Origin: RHLJ01 sp965212165
Lineage (GTDB): Bacteria > Bacteroidota > Rhodothermia > Balneolales > Balneolaceae
Assembly: GCA_965212165.1 (NCBI GenBank)
Contig: OZ243096.1
Span: forward strand, 2,790,001-2,854,000
Length of the DNA stretch: 64,000 nt
Direction of reading: 5' to 3'
Shown here: positions 25,943 through 34,973 of the stretch, piece by piece
How positions within the stretch are numbered: the first letter of the stretch is position 1
Layout of the letters: the number at the start of each line of letters is the position of its first letter
Notes under the pieces: model-generated
The model's database searches: none
What the model was told of the DNA's origin: nothing
Seen by the model: only the letters and a program-made list of their open reading frames with translations
Made by a program: the position numbers and the translations under genes

Positions 25943-27651
25943 ATCTAAATATCAAAGCAAAAAAAGAAAATACATACGATGCTATTGTAATAGGCTCCGG
26001 AATAAGTGGTGGATATGCAGCCATGGAATTGTGTACTAAAGGATATAAAACACTAGTTCTTGAACGTGGTAGAATGGTAAAACATGGTGAATACCCTACT
26101 GCTAATTCTGAAGCATGGGATTTACCTAATAATGGTGTTGTTAGCGCTGAGGAAAAAGCACTTCATTATTTTAAGCAAAACCGATTGAATTGGTGGGTCA
26201 ATCAAGACAATAAACATTGGGTTAATAAAGATGATGAATATCCTTATGATGAAATAAATCGATTCGATTGGATTCGTGGTCACCATGTTGGAGGGCGCTC
26301 AATTATGTGGGGTCGCCATTGTTACCGATGGAGTGATATTGATTTTGAAGCTAATCTCAAAGATGGTCACGGTGTAGATTGGCCTATTCGATATAAAGAC
26401 ATTGAACCATGGTATGACTATGTAGAAACTTTTGTAGGTGTTGCTGGTCAAGCTGAAGGACTTCCTCAAGTACCAGATGGAAAATTCTTAAAACCTTTCC
26501 CATTGAATTGTGCAGAACAGCATATGCGAGAAAAGATTAATGAAAAGTATCCAAGAAGACTGATAACTCCAGGTAGAGTAGCCAATCTAAGTGAATACGA
26601 CCCAGAAGTTCATAAAGGAACTCGAGGTCAATGTCAGGCCAGAGATCGTTGTTGGAGAGGTTGTCATTATGGAGCGCCATTTTGCAGTCTTTCTTCTACA
26701 CTTGCTGTAGCAGAAGAAACTGGAAATATGACTATCCGTCCAGATAGTATTGTTCATGAAATTATGTACGACGCTTCTACCGGTAAAGCTAGCGGAGTTA
26801 GAGTTAAAGATTCTAATACAGGGGAAGAACTCGAATTCTATTCCAGAATCATTTTTTGTAATGCTAGTACGGTAGGTTCAACTGCAATTCTTTTAAATAG
26901 CAGATCAGAAGCATTTCCTAATGGTTTAGGAAATGAAAGCGGTGAACTTGGTCATAATATGATGGATCATCATTATGGAATGGGTGCTAGTGGTCGAATC
27001 CCAGGCATGAAAGATGAATACTATTACGGTCGCAAGCCTGGTGGTTTTTATATCCCTAGATTCAGAAATATTGATGATGAAACAACTATGAAGGACTTTG
27101 TTCGCGGATATGGCTATCAAGGTGGAGCGAGCAGAGGAGCTCAAACTCCTAATGGGATGATTGGAGCAAAAGATAAAGATAAGATTTTTGAGCCTGGCGA
27201 TTGGAGAGTTTCCATCACGTGTTTTGGTGAGATACTCCCTTATCATGAAAACAAGATGTTTTTAAATCATGAGAAATTAGATAAAAATGGAATGCCCATG
27301 ATCGTTTTTGATGCGAAACTTCGTGAAAATGAAGTGAAACTCAGAAAAGATGGTGTTAAGTGTGCCATTGAAATGCTTGAAGCAGCCGGTTGCGATGACA
27401 TTAGCTCATATAATGCAGAAACTGCAGTTGGAGCTGCAATTCATGAGATGGGAACTGCTAGAATGGGACATTCTGATCAAACAAGTGTGTTAAATAAGTG
27501 GAATCAACTACATAATGTGCCAAATGTATTTGTAACAGATGGTGCATGTATGACTAGTTCAGGAACTCAGAATCCAAGTATTACTTATATGGCCTTAACT
27601 GCAAGAGCAGTAGATTATGCAGATAAGCAAATCAAATCTGGGAAACTATAG
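25930..27651 (+). CDS. GMC family FAD-dependent dehydrogenase, catalytic subunit
   Basis: 573 aa. FAD-binding Rossmann motif GSGISGG (22-28), then GHHVGGRSIMWGRHCYRW of GMC enzymes. The C-terminal active-site region has AIHEMGTARMG and GTQNPSITYMALTAR. Four cysteines C235, C241, C245 and C252 cluster in one short segment (CQARDRCWRGCHYGAPFC), reminiscent of the FeS-binding cysteines of bacterial FAD glucose dehydrogenases; the cluster is inference. Probably a periplasmic sugar or alcohol dehydrogenase. The usual cytochrome c subunit is not adjacent. Confidence 0.92.
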   Translation: MGDMNLNIKAKKENTYDAIVIGSGISGGYAAMELCTKGYKTLVLERGRMVKHGEYPTANSEAWDLPNNGVVSAEEKALHYFKQNRLNWWVNQDNKHWVNKDDEYPYDEINRFDWIRGHHVGGRSIMWGRHCYRWSDIDFEANLKDGHGVDWPIRYKDIEPWYDYVETFVGVAGQAEGLPQVPDGKFLKPFPLNCAEQHMREKINEKYPRRLITPGRVANLSEYDPEVHKGTRGQCQARDRCWRGCHYGAPFCSLSSTLAVAEETGNMTIRPDSIVHEIMYDASTGKASGVRVKDSNTGEELEFYSRIIFCNASTVGSTAILLNSRSEAFPNGLGNESGELGHNMMDHHYGMGASGRIPGMKDEYYYGRKPGGFYIPRFRNIDDETTMKDFVRGYGYQGGASRGAQTPNGMIGAKDKDKIFEPGDWRVSITCFGEILPYHENKMFLNHEKLDKNGMPMIVFDAKLRENEVKLRKDGVKCAIEMLEAAGCDDISSYNAETAVGAAIHEMGTARMGHSDQTSVLNKWNQLHNVPNVFVTDGACMTSSGTQNPSITYMALTARAVDYADKQIKSGKL

Positions 27652-27785
27652 CTTAAGACTCTCTTTTATATTCATGTTTTATAGTAGTTTATGAAAGGAT
27701 TTATAGTACTATAAGGTGATGGGTCTATATAGTTTTGGAACTACCTTTACATATTAACCCTCATATCCACTAATTGGAGATGACC

Positions 27786-27908
27786 ATGTCTAAAGGAAAA
27801 TCCGTTAAGAAGAACACGAGTAAAACTGCACCATCAAAAACATTAAAAGAAAAAAGAGCAGCTAAAGCAGAAAAAAAGAATGGGAAGAAAAGCTTTTTAG
27901 AAAGCTAA
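27786..27908 (+). CDS. Small highly basic protein, 40 aa
   Basis: Reading from the ATG at 27786 gives a 40-aa protein beginning MSKGKSVKKNTSKTAPSK, with a second Lys/Ala/Glu-rich half (TLKEKRAAKAEKK). A GGAG ribosome-binding site lies 7 nt upstream and supports this ATG over the in-frame ATG at 27780. A perfect hairpin follows the stop. Lys makes up more than a quarter of the residues. Small proteins of this make-up recur in Bacteroidota-like genomes as far as I recall; nucleic-acid or ribosome association is only a guess. Confidence 0.7.
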   Translation: MSKGKSVKKNTSKTAPSKTLKEKRAAKAEKKNGKKSFLES

Positions 27909-27923
27909 TTCATTAACTAAAAG

Positions 27924-27950
27924 TAAATCGGTAGCTTTACTACCGATTTA
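27924..27950 (+). terminator. Hairpin after the 40-aa basic protein gene
   Basis: A perfect 11-bp stem TAAATCGGTAG/CTACCGATTTA with a 5-nt loop, 15 nt after the stop codon. There is no T-run, so termination may be weak or it may stabilise the 3' end. Confidence 0.6.
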
Positions 27951-27999
27951 TACCGCTATTACCACTTTATTTATTTATGAGCACTAATAATTGTGCTTA

Positions 28000-28458
28000 C
28001 TAAGAATCATGTTCATGGAAAACTTTAGCAACAATTTTCCATCCTTCTTCGAATTTTAATAACGATAGATAATCAGTGTATACATGATTCCCTTCATGAT
28101 AAAGTTCAAGCTTTACAGCTGCAGATCTCCCAGAAATATCTACCGATGAAAAAGAATGATCCCATACATTTTTATCAGCATTGAATTCTTCACTTTCTTT
28201 AGTTGATTTTGTATTAGCTATCCAGTTTGAAATAGGATAACGACGGATTTCACCGTTATTTCCAGGAGAAAAAATTGCGAAATCTTTATGAAAAGTTCTA
28301 GCCATTGCTTCAGGGTTTAGTTCATTAAAAGCCCCATGCACATACCCAGTTTCTATTATTTCTTTTACTGCTTCTTCCTCTTTATCAATTTTCACAAAAT
28401 TGATTATCAAACTCATAAAAAGGACTACGACTATTATGGATAGATATAATTTTTTCAT
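28000..28458 (-). CDS. NTF2-like / putative lumazine-binding family protein, secreted
   Basis: 152 aa. An N-terminal hydrophobic stretch (YLSIIVVVLFMSLIINF) serves as signal or anchor. The rest follows the NTF2/SnoaL pattern: EEEAVKEIIETGYVHGAFNELNPEAMARTFHKDF helices, ISNWIANT, then strands ending FEEGWKIVAKVFHEH. This is closest to the lumazine-binding-like (DUF4440-type) group often exported in Bacteroidota. No catalytic role can be assigned. Confidence 0.8.
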   Translation of the reverse strand: MKKLYLSIIVVVLFMSLIINFVKIDKEEEAVKEIIETGYVHGAFNELNPEAMARTFHKDFAIFSPGNNGEIRRYPISNWIANTKSTKESEEFNADKNVWDHSFSSVDISGRSAAVKLELYHEGNHVYTDYLSLLKFEEGWKIVAKVFHEHDS

Positions 28459-28540
28459 AATTAATTAATTCATTATTGTTTTTGGTTTTCAAATTTTAAT
28501 TCAGAGATTCTTCTTCATATCAGATATCAAGGTTTAATTT

Positions 28541-29428
28541 TTACTTACCTAATTCCCTTCCCTTCATATAAAATCCAATTTGATAATTTATAAAATCCAT
28601 TTTTTCGTAAGCACTTAAACTAGTGTATTTCATGTAAAGATTAGCTTTCCTTTTCCTCAATACTTGCTTAGCTCTAAACATCATTACATTTTCATCAACT
28701 TCCTTAATTGCTTCAATATATTCCAATGAAAGCATTACATCTCCCTCAACTACCAAATCATAATCATCTAAATCAATTGAAAAAGTACCCCTTTCTTGTG
28801 GCCCGATAATGAGAATGTTCTCTTTTAGATAATTTTGGCCTACAATTCCATTTTCTACTTCGTAAATATTTAGCCGATAACGCATGCTATCAGAGCCAGT
28901 AAAATTCACAGTAAAATGAGCGCTCTCAATTGATGTCAGGTTTTTAAATTGTATTAAAGCTCCTATTTCAGTACCTAATTTAGTACTTCCGTATCCTATA
29001 CTTCTTCCTTTTTTATCAAGCTTATGTCCGAATACTTTAAGAGGTCCTAGAGATTTTGCTTCAACTCTAATTTCATCTCCCATAATAATCATGGGCTCTA
29101 AATCTACCTCGGAGTTTACATTTAGATCATTTATAGAAACTCTATTTGGTTTATAACCAATGGAAGAAAATGTGACACTATCAGATTTTGATTTATAAGC
29201 AAGTTCAAAAAATCCTTCAGGTGTACTAACCGTCCCCATTCTTAATTCTATAATCCCAATATTTACATATGGGATAGGTTCTTTGGTTATAGAATCCAAA
29301 ACTCTTCCTTCAATTGTAGTTTGAGCATATGCAGTGTTTACTGAAAGAAAGAATAGAAAAAGGAAAATGAGGTATTTCAATGAAGTATTTATTTCATTTT
29401 GAATTACAATTTGAATACTTATAATCAT
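28541..29428 (-). CDS. Carboxypeptidase-like regulatory domain protein, secreted
   Basis: 295 aa with a signal peptide around residues 15-36 (FLFLFFLSVNTAYAQ). Residues 38-115 form a CarboxypepD_reg-like domain (TIEGRVLDSITKEPIPYVNIGI, GTVSTPEGFFEL, SFSSIGY-like VTFSSIGYKP), as found at the N-terminus of TonB-dependent receptors. There is no plug or barrel here. The remaining 180 residues are strand-rich and unassigned (HFTVNFTGSDSMRYRLNIYEVENG). It is likely a stand-alone periplasmic or surface protein. The first 10-14 residues may not be translated. Confidence 0.78.
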   Translation of the reverse strand: MIISIQIVIQNEINTSLKYLIFLFLFFLSVNTAYAQTTIEGRVLDSITKEPIPYVNIGIIELRMGTVSTPEGFFELAYKSKSDSVTFSSIGYKPNRVSINDLNVNSEVDLEPMIIMGDEIRVEAKSLGPLKVFGHKLDKKGRSIGYGSTKLGTEIGALIQFKNLTSIESAHFTVNFTGSDSMRYRLNIYEVENGIVGQNYLKENILIIGPQERGTFSIDLDDYDLVVEGDVMLSLEYIEAIKEVDENVMMFRAKQVLRKRKANLYMKYTSLSAYEKMDFINYQIGFYMKGRELGK

Positions 29429-29496
29429 AAGAAAAGTTGCACGATATTTATCAATCTCATGAGCTATAGCTTTAATTATAATTGCTAAAACGAACT

Positions 29497-29991
29497 ATGT
29501 ATAAAATATTATTTCTACTTTTTTTATTTGTAGTTCTAAATTGCGATTCCAATAAGGATTCTGATACGAATAGACAGGATTTGATCAATGACTATTATTC
29601 TACTTATCAAGAAAGAACTAATATTGATAAATTTTTAAGTTTTTATGATTCTGAGATCATTCTTGAAGACATGGTAAATGGCGATAGAATTTCTGGGATT
29701 AGAAACCTGAAGGAATTCTTTGATTGGAAAAACCCAGATTTTGTACTTGAAGATTCTGTCGCTTTAGTGATTACTGACCAAGCAGTGTTAGAAAACCGAG
29801 TTTTTACCCAAGGGTATTTCACTCCATTTTCGTGGTCTGGAACACAAATCCAAGCAATGCAATTCTTTACGATACTTTATTTAAATGAGAATGGTAAAAT
29901 TATCCGTCAAATCGATTGGATTAATTATCCATCTTATATAGTAGATTATGCTGAAAGGGAAAACTCAAACGATTGGATTAACAATAACTAA
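29497..29991 (+). CDS. SnoaL/NTF2-like lipoprotein
   Basis: ATG at 29497 gives a 164-aa protein; an in-frame TTG at 29482 is the alternative. The lipobox VVLNC places the lipidated Cys near residue 16. The body reads like an NTF2-like fold: DLINDYYSTYQERTNIDKFLSFYDSEIILEDMV, then GIRNLKEFFDW and the strands QAMQFFTILYLNENGKIIRQIDWINYP. The stop is directly followed by the ATG of the DUF6090 gene. Confidence 0.75.
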   Translation: MYKILFLLFLFVVLNCDSNKDSDTNRQDLINDYYSTYQERTNIDKFLSFYDSEIILEDMVNGDRISGIRNLKEFFDWKNPDFVLEDSVALVITDQAVLENRVFTQGYFTPFSWSGTQIQAMQFFTILYLNENGKIIRQIDWINYPSYIVDYAERENSNDWINNN

Positions 29992-30708
29992 ATGAATTTT
30001 TTAAGAAAACTTAGGAAAGGTACTAACAACAAAGGTGGATCCTTTAGTTATGTAGCTTATGGTATTGGTGAAATTATTTTAGTGGTAATTGGAATTCTAA
30101 TTGCAGTGTCATTAAACAATTGGAATGAAGCAAAGAAAAGTCAGAAAGAACTTTTAAATATCTACTCCATAGTTAAAACCGACTTAGAAAATGATTTAGA
30201 GGATATAAATCGAGTTCTAGAATTTCATGAAAACACCAAACATTTATACAGAAAAGTTCTTACAGACTCATTAACACGTGAAGATTATTTTAAATATGAA
30301 CGAGCTCCTTTTCTAATCTTAGGATATCCGGAAGTATCATTTGATAAAAGAGGATTAAATCTATTAAGTGATTTCAGAAGTAATAGCGATCATATAGAAG
30401 ATAGCTTGGCATCAAAAATTGTAGATTTTTACACTGAACGTCTTCTTGAAATCAAAGTAGATGATGAATTTAGAGCAAAAGATTTTGAGGATAATTACTT
30501 CTACTGGAAAAATACCTATCCATGGTGGTATAGTTTTATTTCTAGAACTAACATCGAGGGATTTTTAGACTATGCACTTAATGACGTTGATTATAAAAAT
30601 CGAGTAGCAAATGCGTACTTCTTAACCTATGATGTTTTTCTGCCCGAGCTATTTATGTTTAAATCTCAGGCTGAAGAAATCATTAGAGAGATAGAAGCAC
30701 ACCTTTAG
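29992..30708 (+). CDS. DUF6090 family membrane-anchored protein
   Basis: 238 aa. The N-terminus FLRKLRKGTNNKGGSFSYVAYGIGEIILVVIGILIAVSLNNWNE is the diagnostic DUF6090 block, with a single transmembrane helix ending in the conserved ALNNWNE-like sequence. A coiled, acidic C-terminal part follows (SIVKTDLENDLEDINRVLEF). Function unknown in the family; members are widespread in marine Bacteroidota. Its start abuts the stop of the NTF2-like lipoprotein, so they are co-translated. Confidence 0.88.
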   Translation: MNFLRKLRKGTNNKGGSFSYVAYGIGEIILVVIGILIAVSLNNWNEAKKSQKELLNIYSIVKTDLENDLEDINRVLEFHENTKHLYRKVLTDSLTREDYFKYERAPFLILGYPEVSFDKRGLNLLSDFRSNSDHIEDSLASKIVDFYTERLLEIKVDDEFRAKDFEDNYFYWKNTYPWWYSFISRTNIEGFLDYALNDVDYKNRVANAYFLTYDVFLPELFMFKSQAEEIIREIEAHL

Positions 30709-31745
30709 TTAAATAGTTGCATAATCTTAGTATTTACTATCTCTAGCTCCTTATCACCAATTTGAAAGTGAAAGGTGGCTCGAACAGTTTGCGGTCCAAA
30801 TGGAACCACATGAATCCCTTCTTCTGCAAGCTGAGTTTGAACTGATGATGCATCGCCTTCTAATACATCAAAAATAACAATGTTAGATTCTACTGAACTT
30901 AAATCTATAGATAGTTTAGAGCACTTTGAAACTGTATTCGCAAACTCCTTTGCCCTTCGATGATCTTCTTTCATTAATTTCCAGTTATTATCTAAAGCAT
31001 ATTCAGCAGCAGCAGCAAGTAAACCAATTTGTCGCATACCTCCACCCCACATTTTCCGATAACGTCGGGCTTTTGCAATCCTTTCTTTTGAAGAAAGTAG
31101 CATGGAACCTACAGGCGCACCTAGACCTTTACTAAAGCAAACTGAAATTGTATCTGCAATTTCTCCAAAGAACTTTGGGACTATTCCTGTAGCTGTGATT
31201 GCGTTCCATATTCTCGCCCCATCTAAATGAACAAACAATTCATTTTTATTTGCAAAATCCTTGATTGCGCTCAGCTCCTCCTTTGTGTAGCAAACTCCGC
31301 CGCCTTTATTCGTAGTATTTTCAAGACAAACGACTTTTGTTTTGGCTTCCCAATCAAATGCACCTTTAACTTGATCCTTTAGATCTGCAACCTTTAACTT
31401 CCCTTTTTCACCTTTCAAAGGCTTAATCTGAATACCAGATAGAAAAGCAGCTCCTCCCGTTTCATAATTATAAATATGACCTTTTTCATCAATTAAAATC
31501 TCATCCCCAGGATCTGTTAATACTTTGATTCCCAACTGATTACTCATTACTCCACTTGGAACAAATAGACCTGCCTCCATTCCAAACATCTTGGCAACTT
31601 TTATCTGAAAAGCATTAACGGTTGGGTCTTCCGCAAAGACATCATCCCCTACCTCTGCATTCTTCATTGCCACAAACATTTCTGCTGTTGGTTTGGTAAC
31701 TGTATCACTTCTTAAATCTATCATTTTTATACTTTTCTTTTTCAT
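30705..31745 (-). CDS. ltaE: Low-specificity L-threonine aldolase
   Basis: PLP enzyme cleaving L-threonine/allo-threonine to glycine and acetaldehyde. 346 aa. IDLRSDTVTKPTAEM at the N-terminus, DDVFAEDPTVNAF, LENTTNKGGG, VHLDGARIWNA and the PLP-lysine motif SVCFSKGLGAPVGS (K206) are all present. The true start may be the second Met (residue 8). It converges on the DUF6090 gene with a 4-nt overlap and is divergent from the nitrilase. Confidence 0.95.
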   Translation of the reverse strand: MKKKSIKMIDLRSDTVTKPTAEMFVAMKNAEVGDDVFAEDPTVNAFQIKVAKMFGMEAGLFVPSGVMSNQLGIKVLTDPGDEILIDEKGHIYNYETGGAAFLSGIQIKPLKGEKGKLKVADLKDQVKGAFDWEAKTKVVCLENTTNKGGGVCYTKEELSAIKDFANKNELFVHLDGARIWNAITATGIVPKFFGEIADTISVCFSKGLGAPVGSMLLSSKERIAKARRYRKMWGGGMRQIGLLAAAAEYALDNNWKLMKEDHRRAKEFANTVSKCSKLSIDLSSVESNIVIFDVLEGDASSVQTQLAEEGIHVVPFGPQTVRATFHFQIGDKELEIVNTKIMQLFN

Positions 31746-31759
31746 AGGGATGGAATATA

Positions 31760-32770
31760 ATGAAAGACTTAAGACCAGAAATCAAAAAATCGAATTTGGA
31801 TTCAATTTATCACATCGCGGTGATTCAACATCCGCCAATTTATCTAAATCTTAACGAAAGTGTTAAGCTTGCTGAACAGTATATTTTAGAAGCTTGCGCA
31901 CAGAAAGCTCGATTAATTGTCTTCCCAGAAACATGGCTTCCTGGTTATCCAGTTTGGTTAGATTACGCTCCAAATGTTGGTATTTGGGATCATCCTCCTG
32001 CAAAGACTCTATTTCGCTTATTGCACCAAAATTCAATTTCAATAGGTGATACCCATTTCAACAAACTTCAGAAGCTAGCAATTGAGAATAATTGTATAAT
32101 TGTTATGGGTGCGCACGAAAAAGTAGGACGAACTCTTTACAATACTATTTTTTATTTCAAACCTAATGGTTCCTATAAACTCCATCGTAAACTAATGCCA
32201 ACTTATACAGAGCGACTTATTTGGGGTATGGGTGATGGAAGTACACTTTCTACAATTACAGATGACGAAGTTAGTATTGGTGGTCTCATTTGCTGGGAAC
32301 ATTGGATGCCATTGGCAAGAGCCGCAATGCATCAACTAGGAGAGCATATTCATATTGCTCAATGGCCTATGGTAAAGGATCTTCATCATATTGCAAGTCG
32401 CCAATATGCATTTGAAGCTCAATGTTATGTCATCGCTGCTGGGTGTACACTAACAAAGCAACAAATGCTTGATGGATTAGATTCGATCATAAAGAGTGAG
32501 AAAGATAGAATTGCCTTAGAACTTATTGAAACAATTCCTGTAATGAATAGCGATTTTGTTTTGGAAGGAGGTTCAGCAATAATAAATCCAGATACCTCTT
32601 ATTTAATTAAACCATTTCAAAAAGAAAATGGTATTCTATTTGCCGAACTTGATTTGACTAAACTTAGTGAGGGAAATCTGTTTTTAGATACAAATGGACA
32701 TTATTCAAGGCCAGACATATTTCAATTATCGGTGGATACAAGACCTAAAAAGAACGTAACATTTGAGTAG
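31760..32770 (+). CDS. Nitrilase-family carbon-nitrogen hydrolase
   Basis: 336 aa with the catalytic triad in place: E57 (LIVFPETWLPGYP), K144 (LHRKLMPTYTER) and C178 (GGLICWEHWMPLARAAM). The CWEHWMPL form and the FPETWLPGYPVWLDYAP region match true nitrilase/cyanide-hydratase-like branch 1 proteins more than amidases, so it probably hydrolyses a nitrile to an acid and ammonia; the substrate is not readable. The downstream lycopene cyclase gene overlaps its end by 8 nt. Confidence 0.9.
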   Translation: MKDLRPEIKKSNLDSIYHIAVIQHPPIYLNLNESVKLAEQYILEACAQKARLIVFPETWLPGYPVWLDYAPNVGIWDHPPAKTLFRLLHQNSISIGDTHFNKLQKLAIENNCIIVMGAHEKVGRTLYNTIFYFKPNGSYKLHRKLMPTYTERLIWGMGDGSTLSTITDDEVSIGGLICWEHWMPLARAAMHQLGEHIHIAQWPMVKDLHHIASRQYAFEAQCYVIAAGCTLTKQQMLDGLDSIIKSEKDRIALELIETIPVMNSDFVLEGGSAIINPDTSYLIKPFQKENGILFAELDLTKLSEGNLFLDTNGHYSRPDIFQLSVDTRPKKNVTFE

Positions 32771-33917
32771 TAATAAATATGATATCATTATAGCTGGTGG
32801 CGGTCTTTCTGGACTAAGTCTTGCCTGGTATCTAGCTAAAGGTGGGTATGAAGGCGAAGTTTTAGTTGTAGATGCTACTTTTGCACCTAGTAATAGTAAA
32901 ACCTGGTGTTTTTGGAGTAAAGAAAAACCACCATTCCATGAAATTGTATATAAAAAATGGCGTAAATCCTTTTTCTCAGCCTTAGATTATGATGCATTTC
33001 TTTATATGATTGATTACACCTACTATTGTATAAGGGAAAGTGATTTTAAAGAATATGTATTAACAGAGCTTCAACAGAAGAAAAACTTTCACCTTTTAGA
33101 AGAAAGTATTCTAGATTTTTCATCCAATCAGAAAAAGGCAGCTCTTGTTACCAAATCTAGTGATACCTATTTAGCTGATTATATTTTTCAGAGTATTTTT
33201 AAGCCAACGCCTGATGAAAATAAAAAACCAAAATATCCTTTGGTTCAACATTTTCTTGGACTAGAAATAAAAACTAACATTCCTGTTTTTGATCCAGAGA
33301 CATTCACCATAATGGATTTTGATGAAAATTTTGATGGTGGTGTCGCATTTATTTATGTACTACCGTTTAGACAAAACAGAGCATTGGTAGAATACACTAT
33401 CTTTTCAAGCACACCCTTAGAAAAGAAAAAGAAATACAGTAAAAAGGTAAAATCTTACCTTAAAGAAAAGTTCAATCTTTCGAGAGAAGACTACCAAATT
33501 AAAAGAAAAGAGTATGGCGAAATCCCAATGGAGGACAGTCCTTATATGCCTACTTATGCTCCTAAAATTATAAATATTGGGACAGTTGGTGGTTTAACAA
33601 AGCCAAGTACAGGTTATACTTTTACTAGAATCCAAGAGTATTCAAAAAAACTAGCTGATTCAATTATTAATGGTGAGGAAGCACCATTACCAACTCAATC
33701 TGAATCACGTTATAGATATTATGATTTACTTCTTCTTCATATCATGTCAAACTCTAGTACAGATAGTCTAAAAGTATTTCGCGATCTCTTTAAAAATAAT
33801 CCTATTGATAATATTTTTAATTTTCTATCAGAAGACACAAATTTTGGACAAGATTTAAGGATTATGAACAGTGTTCCTTATACGCCATTTCTAAAAGCTA
33901 TAGCTAAAAACCTTTAG
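32763..33917 (+). CDS. crtY: Lycopene cyclase (CrtY/CrtL-type flavoprotein)
   Basis: Cyclises the ends of lycopene to beta-ionone rings. 384 aa. Dinucleotide-binding motif IIIAGGGLSGLSLAWYLA, then SKTWCFW, and a C-terminal GTVGGLTKPSTGYTFTRIQEY, which are the lycopene-cyclase family blocks. The start is a TTG inside the nitrilase gene (8-nt overlap); no ATG is available that keeps the FAD motif. Other carotenoid genes are not in the window. Production of a cyclic carotenoid is an inference. Confidence 0.9.
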   Translation: MSSNKYDIIIAGGGLSGLSLAWYLAKGGYEGEVLVVDATFAPSNSKTWCFWSKEKPPFHEIVYKKWRKSFFSALDYDAFLYMIDYTYYCIRESDFKEYVLTELQQKKNFHLLEESILDFSSNQKKAALVTKSSDTYLADYIFQSIFKPTPDENKKPKYPLVQHFLGLEIKTNIPVFDPETFTIMDFDENFDGGVAFIYVLPFRQNRALVEYTIFSSTPLEKKKKYSKKVKSYLKEKFNLSREDYQIKRKEYGEIPMEDSPYMPTYAPKIINIGTVGGLTKPSTGYTFTRIQEYSKKLADSIINGEEAPLPTQSESRYRYYDLLLLHIMSNSSTDSLKVFRDLFKNNPIDNIFNFLSEDTNFGQDLRIMNSVPYTPFLKAIAKNL

Positions 33918-34004
33918 ATTTGCTCCCACTCTTTATATAAAATTCATAGTACTCTACTACACTTAAGTAACCTTTTAATGAAGGAACAACTTAATGGAGG
34001 TATA

Positions 34005-34481
34005 ATGAACGCGCTTATAATTTATATGAGTAACCATGGGACTACTGAAAAAGTAGTAGATCGTCTTTCTAATTTATTAGGATACAATACTTCGACACTA
34101 ATTAATCTCAAGACTGAGAAAGCACCGAAAATAGATGATTTTGACACCGTTATAATTGGAGGCTCAGTTCATGGCGGAAAAATTCAAAAGAAAGTCAGAA
34201 AATTTTGTGAAGCTAATGTGTCCAACTTACTAGAGAAAAACCTTGGTCTATTTATGTGTTATATGGACGCTAAAAATGAAGAACAAGAATTTAAAGATTC
34301 ATTCCCTACCTCCCTTATCGATCATGCGACTGCTAAAGGATTCTTTGGTGGGGAATTTAAATTTGAACAAATGAATCTAATTGAAAAGTATATTGCTGGA
34401 AAAGTAACTGGAAACTCGAAATCAGTTTCCAGAATCAATTCACAAGCAATTAATCATTTTGCAATTCAAATTACTGGTTAG
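34005..34481 (+). CDS. Flavodoxin-domain protein
   Basis: 158 aa from the ATG at 34005, chosen because a GGAGG ribosome-binding site ends 5 nt upstream; the frame also has an ATG at 33978. FMN-binding phosphate loop SNHGTTEKVV, then DTVIIGGSVHGGKI and GLFMCYMDA, resembling HemG/flavodoxin-like proteins. Probably an electron carrier or a flavodoxin-type oxidase; the heme-pathway role of HemG cannot be claimed. Confidence 0.85.
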   Translation: MNALIIYMSNHGTTEKVVDRLSNLLGYNTSTLINLKTEKAPKIDDFDTVIIGGSVHGGKIQKKVRKFCEANVSNLLEKNLGLFMCYMDAKNEEQEFKDSFPTSLIDHATAKGFFGGEFKFEQMNLIEKYIAGKVTGNSKSVSRINSQAINHFAIQITG

Positions 34482-34557
34482 ATTTTAAGCAAGACTTTGA
34501 TGTCTCCTCATGTAACCTTTACTTGTTATAATGAAGACACAATATAACAAGAACTCT

Positions 34558-34908
34558 ATGGCATTTAACGAATATCTAGCTGATAGAATCAGAATTGTAC
34601 TTGAAAAAAAATCAATTCATTTCGAAGAGAAAAAAATGTTTGGTGGGTTATGCATTTTAATAGATGATAAAATGTGTTTAGGTGTGATAAAAGATGATCT
34701 TATGGCTCGTGTTGGTGAAGAAGCGGAACTAGCTCATGAACATGATGAAGGTGTAAGGCCGATGGATTTTACCAAAAAAAGAATGAAAGGTTATTTATAT
34801 GTAGATCAAATGGCTTTAGATAAGGAAGACAACCTTGAGAATTGGGTTCAACGTTGTCTTGATTTTAATCCTGTTGCAAAATCGAGCAAAAGGATGAAAA
34901 AGAAATAG
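34558..34908 (+). CDS. TfoX N-terminal domain protein
   Basis: 116 aa starting MAFNEYLADRIRIVLEKK, the typical start of stand-alone TfoX N-terminal domain proteins; an upstream in-frame ATG at 34531 would add nine residues. KKMFGGLCILIDDKMCLGVI and MKGYLYVDQMALDKEDNLENWVQRCLDF are the family blocks. The C-terminal TfoX domain is absent. Role unknown in this group; related to Sxy/TfoX competence regulators by fold only. Confidence 0.88.
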   Translation: MAFNEYLADRIRIVLEKKSIHFEEKKMFGGLCILIDDKMCLGVIKDDLMARVGEEAELAHEHDEGVRPMDFTKKRMKGYLYVDQMALDKEDNLENWVQRCLDFNPVAKSSKRMKKK

Positions 34909-34973
34909 TTTTTATGAATCCTTTTATGCTAATTGTCATCTATAAGGTGAACACTAATTAAATCATCAAGATT

